Of a stretch of DNA of 64,000 nt, positions 54,400 to 63,829 are shown in pieces; position 1 is the stretch's first letter; each line of letters opens with the position of its first letter. Below the pieces are notes generated by a model. That model saw only the letters and a list, made by a program, of their open reading frames with translations. It ran no database searches and was not told the origin of the DNA. The DNA is from Chromatiaceae bacterium (GTDB lineage: Bacteria; Pseudomonadota; Gammaproteobacteria; Chromatiales; Chromatiaceae). A program made the position numbers and the translations under genes. The stretch lies in assembly GCA_022340805.1 (NCBI GenBank), contig JAJDNF010000001.1:17726-81725 (forward strand), given 5' to 3'.

Positions 54400-54843
54400 T
54401 CAGTCGGTGTAGAACTCCTGAAACATGTGCGCGCGCAGCGGGTAACGTCCACCCTCGGGCATGATCTCGAACTCGAAATTCAGTGCCTCGCGATGCGCCA
54501 CCGGAAAATCGGCAATGTAGTAGATCGCATTGCCCTCGACGATTTCGCGCAGTTCGATAGGGCGGATCTGTCCATACAGGGTCTGGGCGACCGCGCGGAT
54601 CTGGGCCCGCACCGGGGTGCCCAGGGCATCCGGCTCGTCCCGCAGCACGCTGATATTCAAGAGCGCCCGGTTCTTGCTGCGCTGGATACCGTAAGCGGTT
54701 GCCACCTGCACCGGCAGGCTGTCGGTGGTCAGTGCATTGTGATGGATCGTGTAGCCGCCAGTATGCGTGGCGTTTTCGGCGCCGACTACCAGCGGCAACG
54801 TCAGCATAGATAGGATGCCGAGGGCTGTTGCCAGAAGTTTCAT
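54400..54843 (-). CDS. DUF4426 periplasmic protein
   Basis: A 147-residue exported protein (signal peptide to about VVGAEN). The body (HTGGYTIHHNALTTDSLPV, YGIQRSKNRALLNISVL, YYIADFPV) matches DUF4426, a family of gammaproteobacteria with no known function. ATG 54843 has GGAGG eight bases upstream. It lies 108 bases after the dynamin-like gene on the same strand. Confidence 0.85.
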   Translation of the reverse strand: MKLLATALGILSMLTLPLVVGAENATHTGGYTIHHNALTTDSLPVQVATAYGIQRSKNRALLNISVLRDEPDALGTPVRAQIRAVAQTLYGQIRPIELREIVEGNAIYYIADFPVAHREALNFEFEIMPEGGRYPLRAHMFQEFYTD

Positions 54844-54951
54844 CAGGATGTCCTCCGGGGTGGTCTTGTTGTCTGTGGTCTTCCCTGTGCTCAATATAGA
54901 CCAGCCCGAGGTGCGCGATATTGCAGGGTTGGCCGAGCGCCGTGGCCGTCC

Positions 54952-56892
54952 TCAATTTTGACCGCTGACCCGCGCAGGCGGGGGGTGCTCCGGCTTTTCC
55001 AACATCCCGCGCACCTTGCCGAGGGAGGCAAGCTGCGCGTGCAGGCGTGCGTTGTCGCGCCTGAGCTCGGCGATGCGCTGCTCGATGGTGTTGCGCGATG
55101 TGGCCGCCTGACGCAGGTCGAGCATCTGCTGGGCAAGGTCGTCCCGGCACCCTTTGATCTCGTCAGATAGGGGCTGCATGGCGCTCCCGGTCCATTGCTG
55201 TGCCTCGTCGTGCGCGATCCCGATGATTCGGCGTGCACGCGTCACGATCGTATCGAAGTAGCGGTTGGTGACGAAATGCTGCTCGGTCAGCGTGGTGCGG
55301 GTGCTATTCCTAAATATCTCGGCCTCCTGCTCGAGCAGGCTCAGTTCCACCTGATGTTTCACGATCGACATCATTGCGGGATGCGGCAGGGTAAAATGGT
55401 GCTGGCTGTGGAATCGTCGATACGCGTTGCGCAGCAGGCGTCGCATCGATTGGGTCTGGGTGCCGGCGATATGCATGCGTGCATTGATGTCTTCGAGCAG
55501 TCGGCGCATGGACTCCTTGAGACCGTGGGTGGTCCAAGCACCAGCCATGTTCCTGCGGATATCGTCCAGGGTGGGTTCCAGGGTGTTGGCGTTGAGCGCG
55601 CGCAAGAGTATCCGGCCGTGCTCGCTGAATGCGTTGATGCTGGTCCGATAGGCGTCCAGGTCCGCCTGGTAGCGTTCGTGGTCGGCCTGGGTGACAGCCA
55701 GCATCTTGGCGATTGCCGAGTCGCTGCGGCCGGCAAGGTCGAGTAGGGCCTGCTGCTGGTGTTCGTTGCGTTGCAGCCGCCCCCGGATGATGTTTTCGAG
55801 GGCCTCAATGGCATCGCGGACCAGGTGGGTGTGTTCGTGCCGGATGAGCTGCACGCGGTTTGCCATCATTGCTTCACCCAGATACCTCTCGAGGCTCGCG
55901 ATACCGCTGCGTCTCTCCAGGCTCGGGTTGTGCTGCACGCGGGCGAGCAGGGCCTTCTGCGCCGACAAGGCGAACACCTGCCGATTGCTTACCGCAAGGG
56001 TCTCGGCCACTCCTCGACACTGTTTGACGATGGTTTCGGCGATCTGGTGTGCGGATCGCATCTCGTCCCACAGCGTGTCGGTCTTGTTGAGCACCACCAT
56101 CACCCCGGGCCGCCGCTGGGTGCCTGGACGCTGGATGAAGCGCTGCCAGATCTGCAGGTCAGACTGGGTGACGCCGGTATCTGCGCCGAGCACGAACAAG
56201 ATCGCATGTGCGGCCGGCAGCATTTCGTAAGTGAGTTCCGGCTCGCTGCCGATTGCGTTCAATCCTGGGGTGTCGAGTATGCGCAGCCCCTGGGCGAGCA
56301 GGGGGTGGGGGATGTTGATCTGGGCCAGGCGCCAGCGCGGGATGCGAACCTGGTCCTCCTGTGGGTCGTGCTGTTCATGCGACAGCCCCAATTCGGCCGC
56401 CTCGCGACGCGACACCAGTTTGTGTTCGGTCAGGATCTGCAGCCGGGTCGATAACTCCTCTGCGTTGTCAAGCGGCAGGTCGAATGTCATCCAGCGTGTC
56501 GGATCGTCGCGCAGCGCGCTGAGCGACAGTTCTTCACGCCGTGTCTCGATCGGCAACAGACGCAGTTCGGGCGGGCGCCCGGCCTCGCTGAAGATCTCGG
56601 TAGGGCACATCGTGGTTCGACCGGCATCGGCAGGCAGCAGGCGGCGCCCAAAGTCGGCGAAGAACAGCGCATTGATCAACTCGGTTTTGCCGCGCGAGAA
56701 CTCGCCCGCGACGGCGACGGTCAGGTGGTCGTCACGCAGCGCGCGCAGCGCGCGCTCGATCGCGTGGCGCGCCTCGATGGTATACAGTCCCTGCTGTTTA
56801 AGCCATGGCTGCAATTGTTTCAACAGCCGCGACTGGGCCTGCTTCCAGGCGCGGAACGCGCCCATCTGGTGGGATAGGTTTGTATTCGACAT
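54952..56892 (-). CDS. Dynamin-like GTPase
   Basis: A 646-residue protein with a dynamin-type G domain: P-loop GEFSRGKT (63-70), switch I threonines in GRTTMCPTE (92-100), DTPG (207-210) and NKTD (269-272). The middle (about 355-560) is helical with long heptad-like stretches, and the C-terminus (about 600-640) is a charged coiled coil (RNTIEQRIAELRRDNARLHA). No transmembrane segment is evident, so membrane contact would be peripheral. It is a single gene, not a tandem pair. ATG 56892 is used; GTG 56907 is possible. Function in the cell unknown. Confidence 0.88.
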   Translation of the reverse strand: MSNTNLSHQMGAFRAWKQAQSRLLKQLQPWLKQQGLYTIEARHAIERALRALRDDHLTVAVAGEFSRGKTELINALFFADFGRRLLPADAGRTTMCPTEIFSEAGRPPELRLLPIETRREELSLSALRDDPTRWMTFDLPLDNAEELSTRLQILTEHKLVSRREAAELGLSHEQHDPQEDQVRIPRWRLAQINIPHPLLAQGLRILDTPGLNAIGSEPELTYEMLPAAHAILFVLGADTGVTQSDLQIWQRFIQRPGTQRRPGVMVVLNKTDTLWDEMRSAHQIAETIVKQCRGVAETLAVSNRQVFALSAQKALLARVQHNPSLERRSGIASLERYLGEAMMANRVQLIRHEHTHLVRDAIEALENIIRGRLQRNEHQQQALLDLAGRSDSAIAKMLAVTQADHERYQADLDAYRTSINAFSEHGRILLRALNANTLEPTLDDIRRNMAGAWTTHGLKESMRRLLEDINARMHIAGTQTQSMRRLLRNAYRRFHSQHHFTLPHPAMMSIVKHQVELSLLEQEAEIFRNSTRTTLTEQHFVTNRYFDTIVTRARRIIGIAHDEAQQWTGSAMQPLSDEIKGCRDDLAQQMLDLRQAATSRNTIEQRIAELRRDNARLHAQLASLGKVRGMLEKPEHPPPARVSGQN

Positions 56893-57160
56893 CGGTCTCT
56901 TGGCCACCGTGGCGGAACGCGGCTCGGCACGCGCAAACCGCCCAGATCGTAATTATTTTGACTTACCGGGTGGCTGCCGGCCGGTCCTGTCCACCGAGTA
57001 TAGGCCACCTCATGGCCGGCCCTTATTGCGCTGCGTCAGCAGAGCGCTGAAGACCAAGTGCGCTACAGGAGTGGGCCGCGGCACCTTGGAGTGAAAGCAG
57101 AACAGGGTTCGCCAGGTTGCGGCCCCGAGCGCGTGAACATCCCATGCGCCGGCGCCTGTT

Positions 57161-57457
57161 TCAGACGGCTTGCGGACCTTCAATGATGGCGGGCAGCCGG
57201 ACCGGCGATGCGATCCGAACCCTTTTAAGAGGGCTGGTTTCGCCCGCCTCGATGGTGACATGCGATTTGGCCACGCCGAACTGCTTGGCCAGCCAGGCGG
57301 TCAGATGGGCGTTCGCCTGTCCATCCACCGGCGGGGCCGTGATGCGTACCCTCAGGCGGTCGGCTTGGGCCTCGGCGAAGGCGTCGCGGCTGGCGCGCGG
57401 CTGCAGCTTGAGGCTGAGTAGCAGGTCCGTACCCTCCCAACGGTACCAGGCGTGCAT
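57161..57457 (-). CDS. yggU: YggU/DUF167 family protein
   Basis: A 98-residue protein with LKLQPRASRDAF, ITAPPVDGQANAHL and SHVTIEAGETSPLKRVRI, the DUF167 signature. Function is unknown. It starts two bases after the yggT stop, keeping the common yggT-yggU order. Confidence 0.93.
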   Translation of the reverse strand: MHAWYRWEGTDLLLSLKLQPRASRDAFAEAQADRLRVRITAPPVDGQANAHLTAWLAKQFGVAKSHVTIEAGETSPLKRVRIASPVRLPAIIEGPQAV

Positions 57458-57459
57458 GG

Positions 57460-58035
57460 CTACAGCATCTGGCCGATCAGATCCTTCACCGGCGGCACCA
57501 GCAGCATCTCCAGGACCACCAGGCCGACCATGACCACCATGGGCGAGAGGTCGAGGCCACCCATGTCCGGCATGCGTCGCCGCACCGGTGCCAGCACCGG
57601 CTCGGTGAGGCTATGGATCAGCCCGACTACCGGATTGTAGCTGCCCGGGTTGATCCAGCTGAGGATGACCTGGATCAGGATTGCGAACAGGAAGATATTG
57701 ATCACCAGCGAAATGAGTTCGGGGATCGCCAGCAAACAGGCTGCGGCCGGTTTGAAGCCGGCGCCCGCCAGGCCCAGGATCGCGAGCTGCTCCACGCTGA
57801 TTACCAGCCAGGCCAGTACCAGTGAGGCCATGTCAATACCGGATACGCCGGGTATCACGCGCCGAAGAGGGTTGAGCAGCGGGCGCGTCACCTTGACGAT
57901 CAGTTGCGACAGCGGATTGTAGAAATCCGCCCGCATGAGCTGCAGCAGGAAACGCAGGACCACCAGCGTCGCATACAGGCCGAACAAGACCTGGACCAGG
58001 AACACCGCCGGCTGAGTCAGATATCCGCCGCCCAT
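57460..58035 (-). CDS. yggT: YggT family membrane protein
   Basis: A 191-residue protein with two YggT repeats: each has two helices around the motif NPLSQLIVKVTRPLLNPLRR in the first half and NPVVGLIHSLTEPVLAPVRR in the second. The family is linked to osmotic resistance and division but is not understood. ATG 58035 overlaps the proC stop by one base, with GGGGG seven bases upstream; GTG 58038 is also possible. Confidence 0.93.
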   Translation of the reverse strand: MGGGYLTQPAVFLVQVLFGLYATLVVLRFLLQLMRADFYNPLSQLIVKVTRPLLNPLRRVIPGVSGIDMASLVLAWLVISVEQLAILGLAGAGFKPAAACLLAIPELISLVINIFLFAILIQVILSWINPGSYNPVVGLIHSLTEPVLAPVRRRMPDMGGLDLSPMVVMVGLVVLEMLLVPPVKDLIGQML

Positions 58036-58859
58036 CACGCCACCCCCAGGTCTGCGGAGAGTTCCAACGAGCGGTCGCGAGCGGCCTCGAGCGCGCGCTG
58101 GAACAGCTCGTGAATGCCCCCGTCCTCGAGCACGCCGACCGCGCGCTCGGTTGTCCCTCCGGGGGAGGTCACCTGCATCCGCAGCGCTTCCGGGGAATCA
58201 CTGCTCTCCAGTGCCATGCGCGCGGCGCCGAATGCGGTCTGCAGCGTCAGCAGATGCGCGGTCTCCGGCGACAGGCCGAGTTCGCGGCCGGCCGCCTCGA
58301 TCGCCTCCATTACCAGGAAGAGGTAGGCCGGTCCGCTTCCGGAAAGCGCGGTGACGGCATCCATCAGGGACTCGTCTTTGATCCACTGGGTCAGGCCGAC
58401 CGCGCGCATCAGCGATTCGGCCTGCTCGCGTTGCGGCGCGCTTACCCTTGGCGTCGCATACAGCACCGTGGCGCCGGACTGGATCATCGCGGGCGTGTTC
58501 GGCATGGTCCTGACCAGCGCCACGTCTCCGCCGAGCCAGCGCTCGAGGCTGCTGCAGCGTACCCCGGCCGCAATCGAGATGACCAGTGGTCGGCGCTCCT
58601 GGACCTGGTCCGCGAGTTCCATCGCCACCTGACGCAGCACCTGCGGTTTGACCGCCAGGACCACGATATCTGCCTCCGCCGCCGCTGCGCGGTTGTCCTG
58701 CAGGGTACGTATCCCGGTCGCGGTATGCAGTGCCCGACATTTCTCGCTGGATTGGTCGGTCGCGGTCAGGTGGCCGGGTGATACACCGTCGGCCAGCAGG
58801 CCCCGGATCAGGGCGCCCGCCATGTTGCCGGCGCCGATAAATGCGATGTGCTTGTCCAT
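58035..58859 (-). CDS. proC: Pyrroline-5-carboxylate reductase ProC
   Basis: A 274-residue NAD(P)H-dependent enzyme making proline. The dinucleotide fold begins FIGAGNMAGALIRG, with VLAVKPQ and, near the end, ALSGSGPAYLFLVMEA plus VTSPGGTTE. It follows yggS by about 90 bases. Confidence 0.97.
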   Translation of the reverse strand: MDKHIAFIGAGNMAGALIRGLLADGVSPGHLTATDQSSEKCRALHTATGIRTLQDNRAAAAEADIVVLAVKPQVLRQVAMELADQVQERRPLVISIAAGVRCSSLERWLGGDVALVRTMPNTPAMIQSGATVLYATPRVSAPQREQAESLMRAVGLTQWIKDESLMDAVTALSGSGPAYLFLVMEAIEAAGRELGLSPETAHLLTLQTAFGAARMALESSDSPEALRMQVTSPGGTTERAVGVLEDGGIHELFQRALEAARDRSLELSADLGVA

Positions 58860-58947
58860 CTCGTGTAAAGGCCTGTGAGTTGCGCTATAGCACGAAGTCT
58901 AACGGAAGCCGTTGGCGCGCGTCAGGGGCGGTTCTTTGCCCGCATGG

Positions 58948-59631
58948 CTAACCGCGGGATCCGAAAATGTCAGTGCCGATGCGCACGATGGTGGCACCCT
59001 CGGCAATAGCGGCCTCCATGTCGCCGCTCATGCCCATCGACAGGGTGTCGAGGGCGAGTCCCTGGGCGCGCAGCCCGTCCAGCAGCCCGCGCAACCGGGC
59101 GAAGGCCTCGCGTTGAACCTGCGGTTCGCTGCTAGGGTCCGGCATGGTCATCAGGCCTCTGAGTCTCAACCGTGGCAATGCTGCCACCGCTAACGCCAAC
59201 CCGGGAAGCTCATCGGGGGCCACGCCCCCCTTGCTGGCCTCACCGCTCATGTTGACCTGGATGCAGACCTGCAATGGCGGCAATTCAGCGGGTCGCTGCG
59301 TGCTCAGGCGCTCCGCGTGTTTCAGGCGGTCTAGACCGTGCACCCAGGCAAAGTGGTGCGCGACCTCGGCGGTCTTGTTGCTCTGCAGGCGGCCGATGAA
59401 GTGCCACTCGATATCGGCGCCGTCGAGGCCGCGGACCTTGGGTAGGGCATCCTGCAGGTAATTCTCGCCGAACCGGCGTTGTCCGGCGGCGTGGGCGGCC
59501 AGAATGTCGCTGACCGGCCGGGTCTTGCTGACTGCCAGCAGCGTCACCTGGTCGGGATCGCGTCCGCTCGCGGCCGCAGCTGCGCGTATGCGTTCGCGGA
59601 CCGAGTTCAATCTCTCGGGAATCTCGTTCAT
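58948..59631 (-). CDS. yggS: YggS family pyridoxal phosphate homeostasis protein
   Basis: A 227-residue single-domain alanine-racemase-fold protein that binds PLP and regulates its level. The PLP lysine is in LAVSKTRP; FGENYLQDALPK, WHFIGRLQSNK and LSMGMSGDMEAAI are hallmark motifs. ATG 59631 gives the family N-terminus (MNEIPERLNSV); ATG 59652 is an alternative with no better ribosome site. It diverges from pilT, as usual. Confidence 0.95.
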   Translation of the reverse strand: MNEIPERLNSVRERIRAAAAASGRDPDQVTLLAVSKTRPVSDILAAHAAGQRRFGENYLQDALPKVRGLDGADIEWHFIGRLQSNKTAEVAHHFAWVHGLDRLKHAERLSTQRPAELPPLQVCIQVNMSGEASKGGVAPDELPGLALAVAALPRLRLRGLMTMPDPSSEPQVQREAFARLRGLLDGLRAQGLALDTLSMGMSGDMEAAIAEGATIVRIGTDIFGSRG

Positions 59632-59766
59632 GGAGCGGATATCATTGGTCATTCAAGGCTGCAGTGAATGGCGGGTTGTCGGCATCGCCTTAACTCATCG
59701 CAAACGCTGTCGCTAACTATAACTGGTTACACATCGTCCTTTGGATATTGTTGCTGCGGGAACACT

Positions 59767-60804
59767 ATGGATATTGCTGAGCTGCTCGCCTTTAGCGTCA
59801 AGCACAATGCGTCTGACCTGCATCTGTCGGCAGGCCTGCCGCCGATGATCCGCGTCGACGGTGACATCAGGCGCATCAACGTGCCGGTCCTCGATCACAA
59901 GACCGTTCACGAGCTGGTCTATGACATCATGAACGACAAGCAACGCAAGGACTACGAGGAGTTCTTCGAGGTCGACTTTTCGTTCGAGATTCCGGGGCTG
60001 GCACGCTTTCGTGTCAACGCATTCAACCAGGACCGGGGGGCGGCAGCGGTATTTCGCACCATCCCTTCGAAGGTCCAGAGCCTCGAGGAACTCAACTGTC
60101 CCTCTGTGTTCAAGGACATCTGCGACAATCCGCGCGGTCTGGTCCTGGTCACCGGGCCGACCGGCTCGGGCAAGTCGACCACTCTGGCCGCGATGATGGA
60201 CTACAAGAATGAGACCGAGTACGGCCACATCCTTACCATCGAAGACCCGATCGAATTTGTGCATCAGAGCAAGAAATGCCTGATCAACCAACGCGAGGTC
60301 CATCGCGATACTCTTGGGTTTGCGGAGGCGCTGCGTTCGGCACTGCGCGAAGACCCGGACATCATTCTGGTCGGTGAACTGCGAGACCTGGAAACTATCC
60401 GTCTGGCGATGACCGCGGCTGAGACCGGCCACCTGGTCTTCGGTACCCTGCATACAAGCTCCGCGGCAAAGACCATCGACCGTATCGTCGACGTGTTCCC
60501 GGCAGGTGAGAAGGCCATGGTGCGCTCGATGCTTTCGGAATCGCTGCGGGCAGTCATTTCGCAGACCCTGTTGAAACGCACGGGCGGCGGTCGAGTTGCC
60601 TGCCATGAAATCATGGTTGGTACGCCGGCCATCCGTAACCTCATACGCGAGGACAAGGTCGCGCAGATGTATTCGGCTATCCAGACCGGCCAGGCGCACG
60701 GCATGCAGACGCTGGACCAGGGTATGCAAGACATGCTGCGCAAGGGGCAGATATCCAAGCAGGATGCCATGGCAAGGGCAGTCAACAAGGAACTGTTTAG
60801 CTAG
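59767..60804 (+). CDS. pilT: Type IV pilus retraction ATPase PilT
   Basis: A 345-residue hexameric ATPase that powers pilus retraction. Walker A GPTGSGKSTT, Asp box and Walker B IILVGELRD, the His box ETGHLVFGTLHT, and the retraction motif AIRNLIRE near the C-terminus are all intact. ATG 59767 gives the family start MDIAELL. Other pilus genes are not in the window. Confidence 0.97.
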   Translation: MDIAELLAFSVKHNASDLHLSAGLPPMIRVDGDIRRINVPVLDHKTVHELVYDIMNDKQRKDYEEFFEVDFSFEIPGLARFRVNAFNQDRGAAAVFRTIPSKVQSLEELNCPSVFKDICDNPRGLVLVTGPTGSGKSTTLAAMMDYKNETEYGHILTIEDPIEFVHQSKKCLINQREVHRDTLGFAEALRSALREDPDIILVGELRDLETIRLAMTAAETGHLVFGTLHTSSAAKTIDRIVDVFPAGEKAMVRSMLSESLRAVISQTLLKRTGGGRVACHEIMVGTPAIRNLIREDKVAQMYSAIQTGQAHGMQTLDQGMQDMLRKGQISKQDAMARAVNKELFS

Positions 60805-60898
60805 ACGCGATCGCTAGATTGTGGTGTGGTTCGGCGCTGAGATGAGGGCTGTCGACGGCCCGGAACTGGTTGCGGCGGCGTCAGAAAGGGGAGCTTGA

Positions 60899-62011
60899 AT
60901 GGACTTTAACGACATCCTGGACATGATGATCCAGAAGAAGGCGTCCGATCTGTTTATCACCGCGGACATTCCCCCCAGTATCAAGGTGCATGGGCGGATA
61001 ACACCGGTTTCGAAAACACGCCTGGACGCCGCGCAGACCCGCGAGCTTACCTTGTCACTGATGACCCCGGAGCAGCGTGACGAGTTCCTGCATACCAAGG
61101 AGTGTAACTTCGCCTTCAGCGCAAAGAACATCGGTCGCTTCAGGGTCAGCGCCTTTGTGCAACGCGATGCGGTTGGCATGGTGTTGCGCCGGATCGAGAC
61201 GCGGATCCCCACGCTGGAGGAGCTGGGTCTCCCGCACAGCCTGCATGACCTTGCCATGGCCAATCGTGGCATCGTGTTCTTTGTCGGCGCGACCGGCACG
61301 GGTAAATCGACATCGCTCGCAGCGATGGTCGGATACCGCAACCAGAACAGTACCGGCCATATCATCAGCATCGAGGATCCGATCGAGTTCCTGCACAATC
61401 ACGCGGGCTGCATAGTCACCCAACGTGAAGTCGGCATCGATACCGAATCGTATGAAGTCGCATTGCGCAATACGCTGCGTCAGGCGCCCGACGTGATTCT
61501 TATCGGCGAAATCCGTACGCGTGAAGCGATGGAGCACGCCATTACATTCGCCGAGACAGGGCACCTGGTGCTGACAACGCTGCACGCCAATAACGCCAAC
61601 CAGGCCCTCGATCGCATGTTGCATTTCTTCCCCGAAGAACAGCACGACCAGATACTCATGGATCTGTCGCTGAATCTGCGTGGAATCGTGGCGCAACAGT
61701 TGGTCCGCCGACCCGATGGCAGCGGCAGGCGGGCGATCATGGAGATCCTGTTGAATACTCCGCTGGTATCCGATCTCATCCTCAAGGGAGAGGTACACAA
61801 GCTCAAGGAGCTGATGAAGCGCTCGACGGAACAGGGCATGATCACCTTTGATCAGGCCCTGTATGACGCCTTCAGACGCGGCGAGATCACACAAGAGGAC
61901 GCCCTGTACCACGCCGACTCGGCGAACGAGGTCCGCCTGATGATCAAGCTGGGTGACACCAGTCCCAATGCGCTGAACAGGGACGCCGGCAAGATGAGCT
62001 TCAGCGAATAG
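60899..62011 (+). CDS. pilU: PilT-like retraction ATPase PilU
   Basis: A 370-residue paralogue of PilT that assists retraction. Walker A GATGTGKSTS, Walker B VILIGEIRT and His box ETGHLVLTTLHA are present; the start MDFNDILDMMIQKKASDLF fits PilU. GGGGAG lies a few bases upstream of ATG 60899. It follows pilT by 94 bases and ends with a hydrophilic tail. Confidence 0.96.
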   Translation: MDFNDILDMMIQKKASDLFITADIPPSIKVHGRITPVSKTRLDAAQTRELTLSLMTPEQRDEFLHTKECNFAFSAKNIGRFRVSAFVQRDAVGMVLRRIETRIPTLEELGLPHSLHDLAMANRGIVFFVGATGTGKSTSLAAMVGYRNQNSTGHIISIEDPIEFLHNHAGCIVTQREVGIDTESYEVALRNTLRQAPDVILIGEIRTREAMEHAITFAETGHLVLTTLHANNANQALDRMLHFFPEEQHDQILMDLSLNLRGIVAQQLVRRPDGSGRRAIMEILLNTPLVSDLILKGEVHKLKELMKRSTEQGMITFDQALYDAFRRGEITQEDALYHADSANEVRLMIKLGDTSPNALNRDAGKMSFSE

Positions 62012-62176
62012 CCCTGTTCGCCTACCATCCTTCCTCAAAGGGCCCGCGATCGGGGCGAATCAAGTAATACAGTTCCCAAATCCGGGTGGGGGGCTATGGT
62101 CAATGCTGCTAAAATCTGAGCGCGTAACGTAACAAGCCGCCTCGAGCGCCTGGGTGTCTGGGCTGGGGCGGGGAAC

Positions 62177-62623
62177 ATGGATTGTTTTCGGACCCGCCCC
62201 AGCTTGACTCGCTTTGCCCGCACATTGCTGCATTTTTGCCTTGCGATGCTCTCGCCGCCCGCCGTGGCAGCGGAACTCGTGGTGCACCCCTCCGTGCCCG
62301 AACATGATCTCACGGTGAACATGGCGCGCCTGGTTTTCACAATGCGGTTGCTGCGCTGGCCTAATGGGAAGCGTGTCAAGGTGTTCGTGCTGCCGGACCA
62401 GAATCCGCTCCATCGTGAGTTCACGAAGGAGGCTCTCGATCTGTACCCACGGCAGCTGCGCCGCGTGTGGGACAGAAATCTCTATGCTGGCTCAGGCCCG
62501 GTGCCGGTCGAGGTTGCAACCGTGCAGGATATGGCCCGGCTCGTGTCCGAGACTCCGGGCGCGATCGGCTATCTACCGAATGACTTCGACATCGAAGCGG
62601 TGAGGGTCATTCATGTCAAATAG
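62177..62623 (+). CDS. Small periplasmic PstS-like substrate-binding protein
   Basis: A 148-residue exported protein (signal peptide ending AVA-AE). The body (VFTMRLLRWPNGKRVKVFVL, RELTKE-like HREFTKEALDL, the C-terminal TPGAIGYLPND) matches the short phosphate-ABC-transporter substrate-binding-like proteins, which cover only part of PstS. No transporter genes are near. It overlaps the next gene by 11 bases. It begins a three-gene set: binding protein, outer-membrane barrel, membrane protein. Confidence 0.8.
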   Translation: MDCFRTRPSLTRFARTLLHFCLAMLSPPAVAAELVVHPSVPEHDLTVNMARLVFTMRLLRWPNGKRVKVFVLPDQNPLHREFTKEALDLYPRQLRRVWDRNLYAGSGPVPVEVATVQDMARLVSETPGAIGYLPNDFDIEAVRVIHVK

Positions 62624-63815
62624 GCGCCTGCTATCTCTGGTGTTCTGTGGCCTCCTCGTCGAATTGCTTCGCTCCCAGGCGGCGTGCGCGGATGTGTTCG
62701 ATGACCTCGAGGTCCATGGCTTCGCAAACCAGGGCTTCGTCAAGACCACTGCCAACAGCTTCTTCGGAGACAGTGAACGTGGCAGCTTTGACTTCACTGA
62801 GCTTGGCATCAACGCAACGATCGAGCCGTCCCCGAGCTTGCGTCTTTCAGGGCAGTTGCTTTCTAGGCGTGCGGGGGAAATGTATGATGGATCGCCACAT
62901 GTGGATTTCGCGTTAGCAGATTTCTCCATTCGCAATACGACTGTAGATAGTATCGGACTCCTGCTTGGAAGAATAAAGAACCCGCTCGGGCTATTCAACG
63001 AGACTCGCGATGTCGCATTTACGCGACCGGGAATTTTTCTCCCACAAGTAGTCTATTACGACAAAGTCCGCAATCTTTTTATGTCCTCTGACGGTGTGGC
63101 AGTTAAATGGAATCTCTTCTACGACGCCGCGAACGTTGAGCTGTTTTTCGGTGTTGGCAAGCCATTACTGGACGAGAACGTCGAGCATGGGTATTTGGGT
63201 GCTAGTTTTGCGGGAGACCTTGAGACAGATGGGGTTGCGTATATCACACGACTTCTAGTGGAAACGCCTGCTGACACCATCCGCGCTGCGTTCAGCATTG
63301 CGAAAACATCAATGGGTTTTCAGCCATCCCTGTTGGATCCGATTGGAAATGGCAACGTAGATTTCGTATACGGGATCGCGTCTTTGCAGTTGTCGATTGA
63401 GAACTGGACTATTACTGCGGAGTATATGCGGGAGCCTACGAATTGGGACGGATTCACGGGGTCGATATTTGATGGTATGACGATGGCTGCTGAGGGGTAC
63501 TACATGCAGGCTGCTTGGCAGCCGGTAAGCAACATTGAGTTCATGGTCAGGTATGGCGAAGGATTTGCAGATCGCAATGACCGATCTGGTGAGAAATTCA
63601 GCCGATTGACGTTCGCGTCAGTTCCGGCCCACACGAGATATTCGAAAGCGTTGGTGACCGGTATCCGCTGGGACGTAAGTTCAAATTTCATGCTGCGCGC
63701 TGAGTTTCAGCGGCATAAAGGCACTTTTATACTAAGTAGTCGCGAAAACCCCGATCCGGTCAGTACTCAGCCGGACTGGAATATGTTCGCGATCTCGGCG
63801 TCGTACCGATTCTGA
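62613..63815 (+). CDS. Outer-membrane beta-barrel (porin-like) protein
   Basis: A 400-residue exported protein (signal peptide ending ACA-DV) composed of alternating hydrophobic and polar residues in strands and ending in the C-terminal phenylalanine ASYRF that barrel proteins use for insertion. The N-terminal EVHGFANQGFVKTTAN motif is found in TonB-independent porin-like proteins. G+C is lower than in the housekeeping genes. Substrate unknown; the upstream binding protein and downstream membrane protein suggest a sensing or uptake unit. Confidence 0.82.
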   Translation: MSNRRLLSLVFCGLLVELLRSQAACADVFDDLEVHGFANQGFVKTTANSFFGDSERGSFDFTELGINATIEPSPSLRLSGQLLSRRAGEMYDGSPHVDFALADFSIRNTTVDSIGLLLGRIKNPLGLFNETRDVAFTRPGIFLPQVVYYDKVRNLFMSSDGVAVKWNLFYDAANVELFFGVGKPLLDENVEHGYLGASFAGDLETDGVAYITRLLVETPADTIRAAFSIAKTSMGFQPSLLDPIGNGNVDFVYGIASLQLSIENWTITAEYMREPTNWDGFTGSIFDGMTMAAEGYYMQAAWQPVSNIEFMVRYGEGFADRNDRSGEKFSRLTFASVPAHTRYSKALVTGIRWDVSSNFMLRAEFQRHKGTFILSSRENPDPVSTQPDWNMFAISASYRF

Positions 63816-63829
63816 TTTGCCGCGGCGCT

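Noticed and set aside
56893..57160. A gene in the gap between the dynamin-like gene and yggU
   Set aside because: Only short frames without ribosome sites are present; no terminator or repeat could be defined.
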